Shown here: positions 1 to 8,840 of the stretch, piece after piece
Layout: the number at the start of each line of letters is the position of its first letter
How positions within the stretch are numbered: position 1 is the first letter of the stretch
Assembly: GCF_024124905.1 (NCBI RefSeq)
Contig: NZ_JAMXST010000003.1
Coordinates: 620,001 to 684,000 of the forward strand
From: Cellulosimicrobium cellulans
Lineage (GTDB): Bacteria; Actinomycetota; Actinomycetes; Actinomycetales; Cellulomonadaceae
DNA length: 64,000 nt
Reading direction: 5' to 3'
Made by a program: the position numbers and the translations under genes
Notes under the pieces: generated by a model
Told to the model about the DNA's origin: nothing
What the model saw: the letters and a program-made list of their open reading frames with translations, nothing else
Databases searched by the model: none

Positions 1-26
1 GGACGTCGCCACCCACGCCGCGGCCC

Positions 27-49
27 GGCGCCGCCCCGTGGGCGGCACC
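27..49 (-). terminator. possible terminator of the copper operon
   Basis: A 10-bp stem with one mismatch (27-36 with 40-49) and a 3-nt loop lies just after the last gene of the leftward copper operon. There is no T tract, so termination is only plausible. Two direct copies of GTGCTCACCGGGTC (56-69 and 73-86) lie between the hairpin and the gene; the second runs into the stop codon. Confidence 0.35.
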
Positions 50-84
50 GGGCCCGTGCTCACCGGGTCGACGTGCTCACCGGG

Positions 85-357
85 TCACGACGCGCGGGCG
101 TAGCGGGTGGGGTCGGCGTCGAAGAGGGGGCCGCACGACGAGCAGCACAGCCAGTAGCGGACGCCCTCGTGGTCACGGACGAGCCCGGCCGCCTCGGCGT
201 GCGCCTTGACGGTCGTGCTGCCGGGCATGACGGGGCACTCGGCGAGGTCGTCGTCCGGCACGGAGCCGACCGAGGGTGCGGCGTGCGCGTGACAGGCGCC
301 GGCCGGCTCGGGGCGGGCGTCGTCGTGCGGCGGGGCGTCGTCGTGGTGGTGGCACAT
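85..357 (-). CDS. YHS-domain metal-binding protein, His/Cys-rich
   Basis: A 90-residue protein, the last gene of the leftward copper operon, 26 bp after copA. Residues 1-35 are rich in His, Asp and Cys (MCHHHDD, later CHAHA). Residues 40-88 look like a YHS domain: CPVMPGS near 41, then YWLCCSSCGPLF near 68 and a DPTRY ending. YHS domains are short metal-binding modules often found with or fused to copper ATPases. The cysteines and the context suggest a copper-binding or delivery protein for CopA in the cytoplasm. I chose the ATG at 357 because the metal-binding sequence begins there and it fits the operon spacing. The function is inferred from domain and neighbours. Confidence 0.75.
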   Translation of the reverse strand: MCHHHDDAPPHDDARPEPAGACHAHAAPSVGSVPDDDLAECPVMPGSTTVKAHAEAAGLVRDHEGVRYWLCCSSCGPLFDADPTRYARAS

Positions 358-383
358 GCGGGTCCTCCTGAGGGTCGGGACGG

Positions 384-2702
384 TCAGACGCCGGCGAGCT
401 GCGCGGCCGGCGTGGTCGGGGTGGTGGCCGTCGGGTCCGGGCTCGTGGCCCGGCTCCGGAACGACCGCAGGCGCAGGCTGTTGCCCACGACGAAGACGCT
501 GGAGAACGCCATCGCGGCGCCGGCGAGCATGGGGTTGAGCAGGCCGAGCGCGGCCAGCGGGATCGCGGCGACGTTGTAGGCGAACGCCCAGAAGAGGTTC
601 ACCTTGATCGTGCCGAGGGTCCGGCGTGACAGGCGGATCGCGTCGGCCGCGGAGCGCAGGTCGCCCCGCACGAGGGTGATGTCGGCGGCCTCGATCGCGA
701 CGTCCGTCCCGGTCCCCATGGCGAGGCCCAGGTCCGCCTGGGCCAGAGCGGCGGCGTCGTTCACGCCGTCGCCGACCATCGCGACGACCTTGCCCTCGCC
801 CTGGAGGCGGCTGACGACGTCGACCTTGTCGCGCGGCATGACCTCCGCGATCACCTCGTCGATGCCCACCTCGGCCGCGATCCGGCGTGCGACGGTCGCG
901 TTGTCCCCGGTGAGGAGCACCGGGGTGAGGCCGAGTGCGCGGAGCTGGCGGATCGCCTCGGCGCTCGTGGGCTTGACCGCGTCGGCCACCACGAGGACGC
1001 CGCGGGCGCGCCCGTCCCAGCCGACGACGACGGCGGTGCCGCCCTGCTCCTCGGCGCGGGCCTTGGCGTCGGCGAGGTCGCGCGGGAGGTGCTGCGCCCA
1101 CTCGGCGAGGAGCGACTCGCGGCCGACGAGCACGGCGTGCCCGTCCACGACGCCCTGCACGCCCTTGCCCTCGACGTTGGTGAACTCCGCGGGCACGGGG
1201 AGCGGGCCCACCTCCTGGGCGGCGCCCCGGGCGATCGCCCGGGCGACCGGGTGTTCCGAGGCGTCCTCGAGCGCCCCGGCGAGGCGCAGGAGCTCGGCGC
1301 GGTCGACACCGGTGCCCGTGACGACGTCGGTCAGCGTCATGACGCCCGTCGTCACGGTCCCTGTCTTGTCGAGCACGACGGTGTCCACGGTCCGGGTGGA
1401 CTCCAGCACCTCGGGTCCCTTGATGAGGACGCCCATCTGGGCTCCGCGGCCCGTCCCGACGAGCAGCGCCGTCGGGGTGGCGAGACCGAGCGCGCACGGG
1501 CACGCGATGATGAGCACCGCGACGGCGGCGGTGAACGCGGCCGAGGCCGGCGCGCCGGCGCCGAGCCACGCGCCGAGGGTGCCGACGGCGATCGCGATGG
1601 CGACGGGGACGAAGACGGCCGAGACGCGGTCGGCCAGCCGCTGGACCTGGGCCTTGCCGGACTGCGCGTCCTCGACGAGGCGGGCCATCTGCGCGAGCTG
1701 GGTGTCGCCGCCGACGCGCGTCGCGCGCACGACGAGCCGCCCGCCCGCGTTGACGGTCGCACCGGTGACGGCGTCGCCCTCGCCCACCTCGACGGGCACG
1801 GACTCGCCCGTGAGCATCGAGGCGTCGACGGCGGACGTGCCGGCCACGACCGTGCCGTCCGTCGCGATCTTCTCGCCGGGGCGCACGACGAACTCGTCGC
1901 CCACGGCGAGCTCCGAGATCGGGACGCGGGTCTCGGCGCCGTCGCGCAGCACCGCCACGTCCTTGGCGCCGAGCTCGAGCAGGGCGCGCAGCGCGGCGCC
2001 CGCCTGCCGCTTGGACCGCTTCTCGAAGTAGCGGCCCGCGAGGATGAAGGTCGTGACGCCGGCCGCGACCTCCAGGTAGATGTTCCCGGCGCCGTCGGTG
2101 GGCGCCACGGACAGCGTGAACGGGTGGGTCATGCCCGGCTCGCCCGCCGTGCCGAGGAACAGCGCGTAGAGGGACCAGAGGAACGCGGCGCTGGTCCCCA
2201 CGGAGATGAGGGTGTCCATCGTCGCCGCACCGTGGCGCAGGTTGGTCCACGCGGCGCGGTGGAACGGCCAGGCCGCCCACACCACGACGGGCGCGGCGAG
2301 CACGAGGCTGGCCCACTGCCAGGACGCGAACTGGAGCGCGGGGACCATCGCCATCGCGATGACCGGGACCGAGAGCACGACGGCCCCGACGAGGCGCTGC
2401 CGCAGCGCGGTGAGCTCGGGGTCGGCGTCGTCCGCCTCGCCCGGCGTCGGGACCTCGGGGTCCTCGACGCGCGGGAGCTGGGCGGTGTACCCCGTCTTCT
2501 CGACCTCGGCGATGAGCGTGGCCGCGTCGACGCCCTCCGGGACGGTGACCTTCGCCTTCTCTGTCGCGTAGTTCACGGTCGCGGTGACGCCCTCGAGCCG
2601 GTTGAGCTTCTTCTCGATCCGCATGGCGCACGAGGCACAGGTCATCCCGCCGATCTCGAGCTCGACGAACGTCCCCGGCGGCGGGGCGGCCGATGTCGTC
2701 AT
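384..2702 (-). CDS. copA: copper-translocating P1B-type ATPase
   Basis: This 772-residue inner-membrane pump exports Cu(I) using ATP. One N-terminal heavy-metal domain carries GMTCASC (Cys22, Cys25). The transmembrane ion-binding motif CPC is at about 401-403, the phosphorylated Asp in DKTGT at about 445, a SEHP motif follows it, and GDGVND is near 644, all in the usual order. Length is typical for a single-HMA CopA. It lies between a His-rich membrane protein upstream and a YHS protein downstream, on the same strand, and is expected to be controlled from the operator pair at 3944-3993. Nothing appears truncated. CPC together with the HMA motif favours Cu(I)/Ag(I) rather than Zn or Cd. Confidence 0.97.
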   Translation of the reverse strand: MTTSAAPPPGTFVELEIGGMTCASCAMRIEKKLNRLEGVTATVNYATEKAKVTVPEGVDAATLIAEVEKTGYTAQLPRVEDPEVPTPGEADDADPELTALRQRLVGAVVLSVPVIAMAMVPALQFASWQWASLVLAAPVVVWAAWPFHRAAWTNLRHGAATMDTLISVGTSAAFLWSLYALFLGTAGEPGMTHPFTLSVAPTDGAGNIYLEVAAGVTTFILAGRYFEKRSKRQAGAALRALLELGAKDVAVLRDGAETRVPISELAVGDEFVVRPGEKIATDGTVVAGTSAVDASMLTGESVPVEVGEGDAVTGATVNAGGRLVVRATRVGGDTQLAQMARLVEDAQSGKAQVQRLADRVSAVFVPVAIAIAVGTLGAWLGAGAPASAAFTAAVAVLIIACPCALGLATPTALLVGTGRGAQMGVLIKGPEVLESTRTVDTVVLDKTGTVTTGVMTLTDVVTGTGVDRAELLRLAGALEDASEHPVARAIARGAAQEVGPLPVPAEFTNVEGKGVQGVVDGHAVLVGRESLLAEWAQHLPRDLADAKARAEEQGGTAVVVGWDGRARGVLVVADAVKPTSAEAIRQLRALGLTPVLLTGDNATVARRIAAEVGIDEVIAEVMPRDKVDVVSRLQGEGKVVAMVGDGVNDAAALAQADLGLAMGTGTDVAIEAADITLVRGDLRSAADAIRLSRRTLGTIKVNLFWAFAYNVAAIPLAALGLLNPMLAGAAMAFSSVFVVGNSLRLRSFRSRATSPDPTATTPTTPAAQLAGV

Positions 2703-2748
2703 GAGGTTCTCCTTCCGGCCGGGCGGCGTGCCGCCCGGTGCAGGGTCG

Positions 2749-3708
2749 TCAGTGGTCGTGCGGGGTGGTGTCGTGGTCGGCCGCGGGGGCGTCGCCCGTC
2801 GCGTCGGCGGCGGGAGCGGCCTCGACCGTGAAGGCGGCGGTGCGTACCTGACCCTCGACCTGGAAGTCGAGGTAGAGGAGGTACCGGCCCGCGGTGGGCG
2901 CCTCGACGCCGAACGTCACGGTCGGGCCCGACACCTCGCCCGGCACCGCCTCGGCGCCCTCGGGGTGGGCGTGCAGGTAGGCGAGGTCGCCGTCACGGAG
3001 CGCGACGAGGTGACCGAAGGCGCCGAGGTACGGCTCGAGCGTCGTGACCGGCTCGCCGTCCCGCGTGACCTGAAGCGTCAGCCGCGAGACGGCCCCGGCC
3101 TCGAGGTTCCCCTCGAGCGCGACGTCGTACCCGTCGACCGACGCGGTGGTCGTCGGGGCGTCCGCCCGGTCGGGCACGACGTCGCCCGCGACCTCGACGG
3201 TGCGGCTCAGGGTGAGCGGGGCGCCCCCGGTGGGGACGGCGTCGGCGTACACGCGGTAGGTGCCCGCGGCGTCCCACGTCCAGGGCACCGACCAGCGGCC
3301 TGCCTCGTCCAGCTCGGGGTGGGCGTGGCGGTAGTGCGCCCCGTCGGAGCGCACGACGACGAGGTGCAGGCGCTGCTCGTGCGCGACGGCGAAGTCGGTC
3401 ACCGGAGCGCCCGCGGGGTCAGTCAGGGTGAAGGCGAGCTCGCCGGGCGTGCCCGGCGTCCGCGGCGCCTCGATCTCGCCGAGCGTGTAGCCGCCCTGCT
3501 CCAGGGACAGTCCGCCGACCATGTCCGCTCCTCTCGTGGTCTCCTGCGGGGGGTCGTCGCTCGTGGCGACGCGCTGCTCCGGCGCGTGCGCGGCGGGGGG
3601 CTCCGGCAGCGCGCCCTCGGGGACCACGGCGCCCGCGACCGCGGCCGAGGCCACGAACACGACCCCGAGCCCGGCGACGTAGAGCCCGATCCGGGCGGGG
3701 GCTCTCAT
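2749..3708 (-). CDS. membrane-anchored His-rich protein of the copper operon
   Basis: A protein of 319 residues with an N-terminal hydrophobic segment (about 6-28) that should anchor it so the rest lies outside the membrane. The exported part has beta-rich repeats with His-containing motifs ([12 protein letters not shown] and, later, YLHAHPEG) and ends in a His/Asp tail (DHDTTPHDH). Similar proteins accompany CopZ and CopA in other actinobacteria, but I know no proven role; binding of extracytoplasmic copper is inferred. The start ATG (3706-3708) overlaps the stop of the upstream chaperone as ATGA, which points to translational coupling. copA begins 46 bp further on. Confidence 0.7.
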   Translation of the reverse strand: MRAPARIGLYVAGLGVVFVASAAVAGAVVPEGALPEPPAAHAPEQRVATSDDPPQETTRGADMVGGLSLEQGGYTLGEIEAPRTPGTPGELAFTLTDPAGAPVTDFAVAHEQRLHLVVVRSDGAHYRHAHPELDEAGRWSVPWTWDAAGTYRVYADAVPTGGAPLTLSRTVEVAGDVVPDRADAPTTTASVDGYDVALEGNLEAGAVSRLTLQVTRDGEPVTTLEPYLGAFGHLVALRDGDLAYLHAHPEGAEAVPGEVSGPTVTFGVEAPTAGRYLLYLDFQVEGQVRTAAFTVEAAPAADATGDAPAADHDTTPHDH

Positions 3709-3923
3709 CGCACCCGCTCCGCGCTGTAGCCGGCCTCGTCGACGGCGGCGAGGACCGCGACGTCGTCGAGGGGCTGGTCGGCCGTGACGACGAGCCGACC
3801 GGTGGTCGCGCTGACGTCGATCGCGGTGACGCCGGGCACCTGCCCGACCTCCTCGCGCACCGACATCTCGCAGTGGCCGCACGTCATGCCGGTCACCTGG
3901 TACTCGATCTCGACGATGCTCAC
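3705..3923 (-). CDS. copZ: CopZ-like copper chaperone (HMA domain)
   Basis: A 72-residue cytoplasmic chaperone made of a single heavy-metal-associated domain with the metal loop GMTCGHC. It should bind Cu(I) through the two cysteines and hand it to the CopA N-terminal domain. The GTG at 3921-3923 is chosen because GAGGAGG (3930-3936) stands 6 nt before it and the HMA fold starts there; a longer reading up to 3953 would run into the operator. It is the first gene of the operon, and its stop overlaps the next start. Confidence 0.88.
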   Translation of the reverse strand: MSIVEIEYQVTGMTCGHCEMSVREEVGQVPGVTAIDVSATTGRLVVTADQPLDDVAVLAAVDEAGYSAERVR

Positions 3924-3943
3924 GACATTCCTCCTCGGTGCTG

Positions 3944-4002
3944 ATACCCCCATGGGGTATGACTAGGATGGCGAATATACCCAGAGGGGGTATCGAGGTC
4001 AA
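3944..4002. promoter_or_regulatory. divergent copper promoters with two CsoR-type operators
   Basis: Two 17-bp inverted repeats, ATACCCCCATGGGGTAT (3944-3960) and ATACCCAGAGGGGGTAT (3977-3993), match the C-tract palindrome bound by CsoR repressors and start 33 bp apart, about three helical turns. The rightward promoter reads CTGATA (3941-3946), 17 bp, TAGGAT (3964-3969) and overlaps the first operator. The leftward promoter reads TTGACC (complement of 3997-4002), 17 bp, TATATT (complement of 3974-3979), with the second operator filling its spacer. Both directions should be copper-inducible. No csoR gene is in the window. Confidence 0.8.
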
Positions 4003-4011
4003 GGAGGAGAG

Positions 4012-5193
4012 ATGCGCGACGTGGACAGGCCGGCGGACGTGGTGGTGGTCGGTGGCGGAGCCGCCGGGCACGCCGCCGTGACGACGCTGCGCGGCGAGGG
4101 GTTCGCCGGTCGCGTCGTCCTCGTGCACGGCGAGGAGGAGGCGCCCTACCTGCGCACCCTCGTCGACAAGGCGATCCTCCAGGGCCTGCTCACCGCGGAG
4201 CAGGCCGCCCTGCCCGTGCCGCCCGACGTCGAGCTCGTGCGGGCGCGCGCGACCGGGCTGGACCCCGCGCGGCGGGCCGTCGTCCTCGCGGACGGGCGCG
4301 AGCTCACCGCCGCCGCCGTGGTCCTCGCGACCGGCGCGGTCCCTCGACCCGGCCCGGCCGTGGACCGCCTGCCGGCGCTCGCGGGCGCCGACGCCGGGGA
4401 GCCCCGCGTGGTGCACCTGCACACCGCGCGGGACGCCGTGCGGCTGCGTGCCCTGCTCGGCCCCGATCCCGCGCGGCGCACGGTCACCGTGCTCGGCGCC
4501 GGGTTCGTCGGATCCGAGACCGCCGCCTGGCTCGCCGAGGTCGGCGCGACCGTCCACCTCGTCGCCCGTTCCCGGCTCCCCCTCGCCGGGGCGCTCGGGG
4601 CCGCGGTCGCGCGCGCCGTCGCCATGCTCCACGAGGAGCACCTCGACGCCCACCTCGGCCGCCGGGTGGAGGCGGTGACGGAGCATCCGGGCGGCGTCAC
4701 CGTGCGCCTCGCGGGCGGGACGACCCTGGAGTCCGACCTTGCCGTCGTCGCGCACGGCACCGCGCCCGCCGCGCCCGGCACCGGCGGCGGCGTCGACGTC
4801 GACGACCGCCTCGCTGTTCCCGGCGCGCCCGGCCTGCTCGCCGCCGGGGCGGTCGCCGTCCACCGGGACCGGCGCGGACGACGGTTCCGGACCGACCACT
4901 GGGACGCCGCCGCCGCGCAAGGCACCCACGCGGCGCGCGCCGTCCTGCGCCGTCTCGTCGGCGGCCCGGACCCCGGCCCGTACGTGCCCGACGCCGGGTT
5001 CACTCTCGTGCTGCACGGCACCCAGGTCGCCGGGTTCGGCGTCGCCGTGCCCGGCGCGACCCCGGAGCACCGCACGCTCGACGGCGGCGGGCTGCTCACC
5101 GAGCTCCGCGTCGGGGGCGACCTCGTCGCGGCGGTCGGTCTCGGTGCGACGCGTGAGCTCCACGCGCTGCGCTCCGAGCTGCGCCGGCCCTGA
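4012..5193 (+). CDS. FAD-dependent pyridine nucleotide oxidoreductase
   Basis: A 393-residue flavoprotein of the ferredoxin-reductase/NADH-oxidase fold. The FAD-binding motif VVVGGGAAGHAA is at about 11-22, a second dinucleotide motif VLGAGFVGSE at about 160-169, and there is an ATG-like ATGAVP segment near 103. A C-terminal reductase-like domain follows residue 320. It should pass electrons between NAD(P)H and a partner protein; no partner is visible. AAGGAGG (4001-4007) precedes the ATG. It is divergent from the copper operon and shares its operators, so it is probably copper-induced. No redox-active CxxC pair is seen, which argues against a mercuric or disulfide reductase. Confidence 0.8.
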   Translation: MRDVDRPADVVVVGGGAAGHAAVTTLRGEGFAGRVVLVHGEEEAPYLRTLVDKAILQGLLTAEQAALPVPPDVELVRARATGLDPARRAVVLADGRELTAAAVVLATGAVPRPGPAVDRLPALAGADAGEPRVVHLHTARDAVRLRALLGPDPARRTVTVLGAGFVGSETAAWLAEVGATVHLVARSRLPLAGALGAAVARAVAMLHEEHLDAHLGRRVEAVTEHPGGVTVRLAGGTTLESDLAVVAHGTAPAAPGTGGGVDVDDRLAVPGAPGLLAAGAVAVHRDRRGRRFRTDHWDAAAAQGTHAARAVLRRLVGGPDPGPYVPDAGFTLVLHGTQVAGFGVAVPGATPEHRTLDGGGLLTELRVGGDLVAAVGLGATRELHALRSELRRP

Positions 5194-5247
5194 GGTGGTG
5201 GCTCCGGGGTGTCTGCCTCGGGCGTGCTCGGGCGCGAGAATGGTCGC

Positions 5248-7272
5248 GTGACCACCGAGCGACTTCCCCGTGTCCGCGCGTCCGAGCTCGTCGGGCGCGG
5301 CTGGCTCAACACCGGCGGCCGCGACCTGACCCTCGCCGACCTGCGCGGCAAGATCGTGCTGGTCGACTTCTGGACCTTCTGCTGCGTCAACTGCCTGCAC
5401 GTCCTCGACGAGCTGCGCGAGCTCGAGGAGCGGCACCGCGACGTGCTGGTCGTCGTCGGCGTGCACTCGCCGAAGTTCGAGCACGAGGCGGACCCGGCGG
5501 CGCTCGCGGCCGCGGTCGAGCGGTACGAGGTCCACCATCCCGTGCTCGACGACCCCGAGCTCGTCACGTGGTCCGCGTACGCGGCGCGCGCCTGGCCGAC
5601 GCTCGTGGTCGTCGACCCCGAGGGCTACGTCGTCGCGCAGATGGCAGGGGAGGGGCACGCGTCCGCGATCGCCGCCCTCGTCGAGGAGCTCGTCGCGGAG
5701 CACGAGTCGAAGGGCACGCTGCACCGCGGCGACGGCCCGTACGTGGCGCCCGCGCCGTCGTCCGGCGCGCTGCGCTTCCCCGCGAAGGCGATCGAGCTGC
5801 CCGGCGGCAACCTCCTCGTCGCGGACGCGGGACACCACGCGCTCGCCGAGCTCCTGCCCGACGGCGAGACCCTCGTCCGGCGCATCGGGTCCGGCGAGCG
5901 CGGGCTCGCCGACGGCGGCCCGGACGACGCACGATTCGCCGAGCCCAACGGGCTGTGCCTGGTCCCGGTCGAGCTCCGACCGTGGCTCGGGTACGACGTC
6001 GTCGTCGCGGACACGGCCAACCACGTCCTGCGCGGGGTGCGCCTCGCGGACGGCCACGTGACCACCGTCGCAGGGACGGGCGAGCAGTTCATGGTCGGCG
6101 GGGTCGAGAACGTCGTGCTGCGGGAGGGACGGGGCGCCGACGTCACGGGCCACGGTCCTGCCGCGGCGGGCGGTCAGTACGCGCCGCTCGACGTGCGACT
6201 CTCGTCACCCTGGGACGTGGTCTGGTCGCAGGACCTCGCGGCGTTCGTCGTGGCGATGGCCGGGAACCACACGCTGTGGGCGTTCGACGGCGAGCAGGGG
6301 TCGATGACGCACCTCGCCGGGACCATGAACGAGGGCCTGGAGGACGGGCCCGGCGCGTCGGCCTGGTTCGCGCAGCCGTCCGGGCTGGCCGTCGACCAGG
6401 ACGGGGCCGTCTGGGTGGCCGACGCCGAGACGTCGGCGCTGCGCCGCGTGACCGCGGTCCCCGGCGAGGGTGTGGAGGTGCGGACCGCCGTCGGGCAGGG
6501 CCTGTTCGACTTCGGCCACCGGGACGGCCCGGCCGAGCAGGCGCTGATGCAGCACCCGCTCGGGGTCGCGACGCTGCCGGACGGGAGCGTCGTCGTCGCC
6601 GACACCTACGACGGCGCGCTGCGCCGGTTCGCGCCCGCGGCCGGGGAGGCCGGGAGCGTCGGGGACGACACCTCCGGGACTCGTCTCGCCGGCGAGGTCA
6701 CGACCCTGGCGACGGGCCTCGTGGAGCCGAGCGGCGTCGTCGTGCAGGTGGGCGAGGGGCCGGACGGCGAGCCGCAGGTCCACCTGCTCGTCGTGGAGTC
6801 CGCGGCGCACCGCCTGACGCGCGTCGCGCTCCCGGCGTCGCTCGCGGGCGAGGTGCTCGACGGCGGCGCGCACCGCACGCAGCGCCCCGTGACCGACATC
6901 GGGGCCGGGCCGCTGTGGCTCGACGTCCCGTTCGTCCCGGCGCCGGGGCAGAAGCTCGACGACCGGTTCGGCCCGTCGACGGAGCTGAGCGTGAGCGCGA
7001 CGCCGCCCGAGCTGCTGCTGTCCGGGGACGGGACGGGCGTCGAGCTCGGGCGCGACCTCGTCATCAACCCGGAGGTCCGCGAGGGCGTGCTGCACGTGAC
7101 CGCGCGGGCGGCGTCGTGCGACGTCGTCCCGCTCGGCCCGGACGGCGAGCCCGACCCGGACGTGTTCCCCGCGTGCCATCTCGCGCAGCAGGACTGGGGC
7201 GTGCCGGTCCGTGTCGTCGACCGCGGTGAGCCGGGCGACGTCCCGACCCTCACGCTGCCTCTGAGGGGGTAG
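5248..7272 (+). CDS. thioredoxin-like/NHL-repeat protein (NHLRC2-like)
   Basis: A protein of about 674 residues. Residues 20-150 form a thioredoxin/TlpA-like domain with the motif WTFCCVNCLHVLDEL, so the active site is CCVNC in place of the usual CGPC. From about 175 onward come beta-propeller NHL repeats, such as NGLCLVPVE, VVVADTANHVLRGV and PSGLAVDQDGAVWVADAET. The arrangement matches bacterial relatives of NHLRC2. No signal peptide is seen, so it is likely cytoplasmic; its substrate is unknown. The GTG at 5248 gives the N-terminus usual for this family; GTGs at 5209 and 5224 are in frame. It starts 55 bp after the oxidoreductase and may share its transcript. Confidence 0.85.
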   Translation: MTTERLPRVRASELVGRGWLNTGGRDLTLADLRGKIVLVDFWTFCCVNCLHVLDELRELEERHRDVLVVVGVHSPKFEHEADPAALAAAVERYEVHHPVLDDPELVTWSAYAARAWPTLVVVDPEGYVVAQMAGEGHASAIAALVEELVAEHESKGTLHRGDGPYVAPAPSSGALRFPAKAIELPGGNLLVADAGHHALAELLPDGETLVRRIGSGERGLADGGPDDARFAEPNGLCLVPVELRPWLGYDVVVADTANHVLRGVRLADGHVTTVAGTGEQFMVGGVENVVLREGRGADVTGHGPAAAGGQYAPLDVRLSSPWDVVWSQDLAAFVVAMAGNHTLWAFDGEQGSMTHLAGTMNEGLEDGPGASAWFAQPSGLAVDQDGAVWVADAETSALRRVTAVPGEGVEVRTAVGQGLFDFGHRDGPAEQALMQHPLGVATLPDGSVVVADTYDGALRRFAPAAGEAGSVGDDTSGTRLAGEVTTLATGLVEPSGVVVQVGEGPDGEPQVHLLVVESAAHRLTRVALPASLAGEVLDGGAHRTQRPVTDIGAGPLWLDVPFVPAPGQKLDDRFGPSTELSVSATPPELLLSGDGTGVELGRDLVINPEVREGVLHVTARAASCDVVPLGPDGEPDPDVFPACHLAQQDWGVPVRVVDRGEPGDVPTLTLPLRG

Positions 7273-7313
7273 GCCGGCGTCGCGGGGCCCAGCCCGGGCT
7301 GGTGCCGGACATG

Positions 7314-7348
7314 CCCAGGGCCAGGCTTCGAGGAAGCCTGGCCCTGGG
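7314..7348. terminator. bidirectional hairpin between convergent genes
   Basis: A perfect 15-bp inverted repeat (7314-7328 and 7334-7348) with loop CGAGG sits between the NHL gene and the convergent small secreted protein gene. There is no clear T tract, but position and stability fit a two-way terminator. Confidence 0.75.
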
Positions 7349-7359
7349 TGCGGGTGTCG

Positions 7360-7608
7360 TCAGCAGACGGTCCAGGAGTGGCCGAGGATGTGGCCCGCGG
7401 TGCTGAAGACCTTGGACTGGCCGGCCAGGAGCCGGTAGGAGGCGGTGGCCTTCGCCCCTCCGCCGTTGGCGTAGGACACCACGAGGACCCTGCAGCTCCC
7501 GAACGTGTTGGTGTACGTCCGGGTCTCGGCCGCGTTCGCGACGGTGGGCGCAGCGACGGCCAGCGCCGCAGCGGTGGCGACGACGGCGACGAGCCTCTTG
7601 AACTTCAT
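7360..7608 (-). CDS. small secreted protein of unknown function
   Basis: An 82-residue protein with a clear Sec signal peptide: MKFKR, a hydrophobic core from 6 to 20 and a likely cut after ANA at about 26. The mature part has about 56 residues and two cysteines (in GSCRV and at the C-terminal WTVC), which could form one disulfide. The ATG at 7606-7608 follows GGAGGGGGAACG, a good ribosome site. I do not recognise a family; the sequence resembles small actinobacterial extracellular beta proteins only in general character. Confidence 0.75.
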   Translation of the reverse strand: MKFKRLVAVVATAAALAVAAPTVANAAETRTYTNTFGSCRVLVVSYANGGGAKATASYRLLAGQSKVFSTAGHILGHSWTVC

Positions 7609-7752
7609 CGTTCCCCCTCCATTGGGTGGTGATGCCCGGGGCATCGTGGCACCAGGCTCGCCCCCTGTGGGCGTGGTGCCGGAGGAAGCCTTGCATATGG
7701 AAGGGGTCCGCACAATAGGTCGGTCGCGGTCTCCGATCCCGCGGAAGGATGG

Positions 7753-8217
7753 TCAGCCCCAGGTGAGGAGCTCCTCGCCGCGGGCGGCCCAGGCGCCCAC
7801 CTCCGCGAGGGAGGTCACGTCGTCCGGGGCGGCCTCGAGCGCGACGACCGGGCACACGGCGGACCTGCCGCCGGCACGGACGGCCTTCGGGTCCCACGAG
7901 ACGAGGACGGTGCCGCGCTCGACGTGGTCGCCCTGCGCGACGTGCGTGGTGAAGCCCTCGCCGCCGAGCTGGACGGTGTTGATGCCGAGGTGGACGAGGA
8001 CCGCACGGCCGTCGTCGTGCTGGACGACGAACGCGTGCGGGTGCAGCTTGACGACCGTGCCCGTGATGGGCGCGACGGCCTCGCCGCCCTGCGCGTCGTC
8101 GGGCTCGACGGCGAGCCCCGGGCCGACGAGCCCGGCGGAGAAGACGGGGTCGTCGACGTCGCCGACGTCCACGACCGTGCCCGTGACGGGGACGAGCACC
8201 GTGAGCGGCGCCGCCAT
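7753..8217 (-). CDS. PTS enzyme IIA, glucose/GlcNAc (Crr) type
   Basis: A 154-residue free-standing IIA. It accepts phosphate from HPr on the His in VLVHLGINTVQL (near residue 78) and passes it to a IIB. The motif PITGTVVKLHPHAF before it is typical of the glucose family. Its ATG overlaps the stop of the upstream IIB gene (ATGA), so the two are coupled. It is the last gene of the leftward GntR-IIB-IIB-IIA cluster. In many actinobacteria one such IIA serves several sugar permeases. Confidence 0.93.
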   Translation of the reverse strand: MAAPLTVLVPVTGTVVDVGDVDDPVFSAGLVGPGLAVEPDDAQGGEAVAPITGTVVKLHPHAFVVQHDDGRAVLVHLGINTVQLGGEGFTTHVAQGDHVERGTVLVSWDPKAVRAGGRSAVCPVVALEAAPDDVTSLAEVGAWAARGEELLTWG

Positions 8218-8447
8218 CAGCGCAGGTCCTCGATGTCGGAGGCGATGTTGTCGGCGTCGGGCCCGACGATGACCTGGATCGCCGCGCCCGAGCGCACGAC
8301 GGCGATCGCCCCGGCGGCGGTCAGCGTGGCGTCGTCGACGAGCGCCGGGTCCTCGACCTCGACGCGCAGGCGCGTGATGCACGCCTCCAGGTCGAGGACG
8401 TTCGCGTCGCCGCCGAGGCCTCGGAGAATCTGCTCTGCCTTGCTCAC
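8217..8447 (-). CDS. PTS enzyme IIB, GlcNAc/glucose type (copy 2)
   Basis: A 76-residue IIB domain as a separate protein. The phosphorylated cysteine is in EACITRLRVEVED (Cys23). It carries phosphate from IIA to the sugar held by IIC. It lies directly upstream of the IIA gene with overlapping stop and start. The domain is complete; the nearest IIC at 10052 lacks a fused IIB, which fits a split permease. Confidence 0.92.
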   Translation of the reverse strand: MSKAEQILRGLGGDANVLDLEACITRLRVEVEDPALVDDATLTAAGAIAVVRSGAAIQVIVGPDADNIASDIEDLR

Positions 8448-8594
8448 GGGTGCTCCTCGTGGTCGTGTTCCGGCCGGGGCCGGGTCAGGTGTCCCGGCCG
8501 GCAGCCGTGCCGGTCGGGGTGCGCGGGGCGCGCGGGGTCGGGGCGCCGTCGCCGGGGTGGTGCGACGGCGGTGGTGCTGCGGTGGTGCCGGTCC

Positions 8595-8840
8595 TCACAT
8601 GAGGTCGGCGAGGTCGGACGCGATCGTGTCGACCTGCGGGCCGACGACGACCTGCACGACGCGGCCGTTGACCATGACGCCGAACGCCCCGGCGCGCCGC
8701 AGGAGCGCGGCGTCGACGAGCGCGGGGTCCTTGACGAGCGATCTGAGCCGTGTGGTGCACGGGTCGATCTCGTCGATGTTCGCGACCCCGCCGAGCCCGG
8801 CGAGGATCGTCGCGGCGCGCTCCGCGTCGGACTGTGTCAT
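8595..8840 (-). CDS. PTS enzyme IIB, GlcNAc/glucose type (copy 1)
   Basis: An 81-residue IIB similar to, but clearly diverged from, the copy at 8217-8447. The active cysteine is in IDPCTTRLRSLVKD (Cys28). Its ATG (8838-8840) overlaps the stop of the GntR gene (ATGA), so regulator and IIB are coupled. A 147-bp GC-rich gap with no visible gene separates it from the second IIB. It may serve the adjacent IIC or another IIC elsewhere in the genome. Confidence 0.9.
   Translation of the reverse strand: MTQSDAERAATILAGLGGVANIDEIDPCTTRLRSLVKDPALVDAALLRRAGAFGVMVNGRVVQVVVGPQVDTIASDLADLM

Noticed and set aside
85-2631. Very long open frame on the minus strand overlapping copA
   Set aside because: It is an out-of-frame shadow of copA, rich in Arg and Gly as expected from GC-rich DNA; only its last 90 codons (85-357) are a real gene.
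1089-2831. 580-codon plus-strand frame opposite copA
   Set aside because: It has low-complexity Arg/Gly/Asp composition, no family motif, and lies antisense to a certain gene.
3784-3966. Small plus-strand ORF across the copper operator
   Set aside because: It is antisense to copZ and covers the operator; it shows no ribosome site or motif.
2749-6153. 1134-codon minus-strand frame
   Set aside because: Only the final 319 codons (2749-3708) encode the copper-operon protein; the rest is antisense to the oxidoreductase and NHL genes.
8455-8594. A further small gene between the two IIB genes
   Set aside because: The stretch is GC-rich with no ribosome site or family motif in any frame; I see only weak hairpins.
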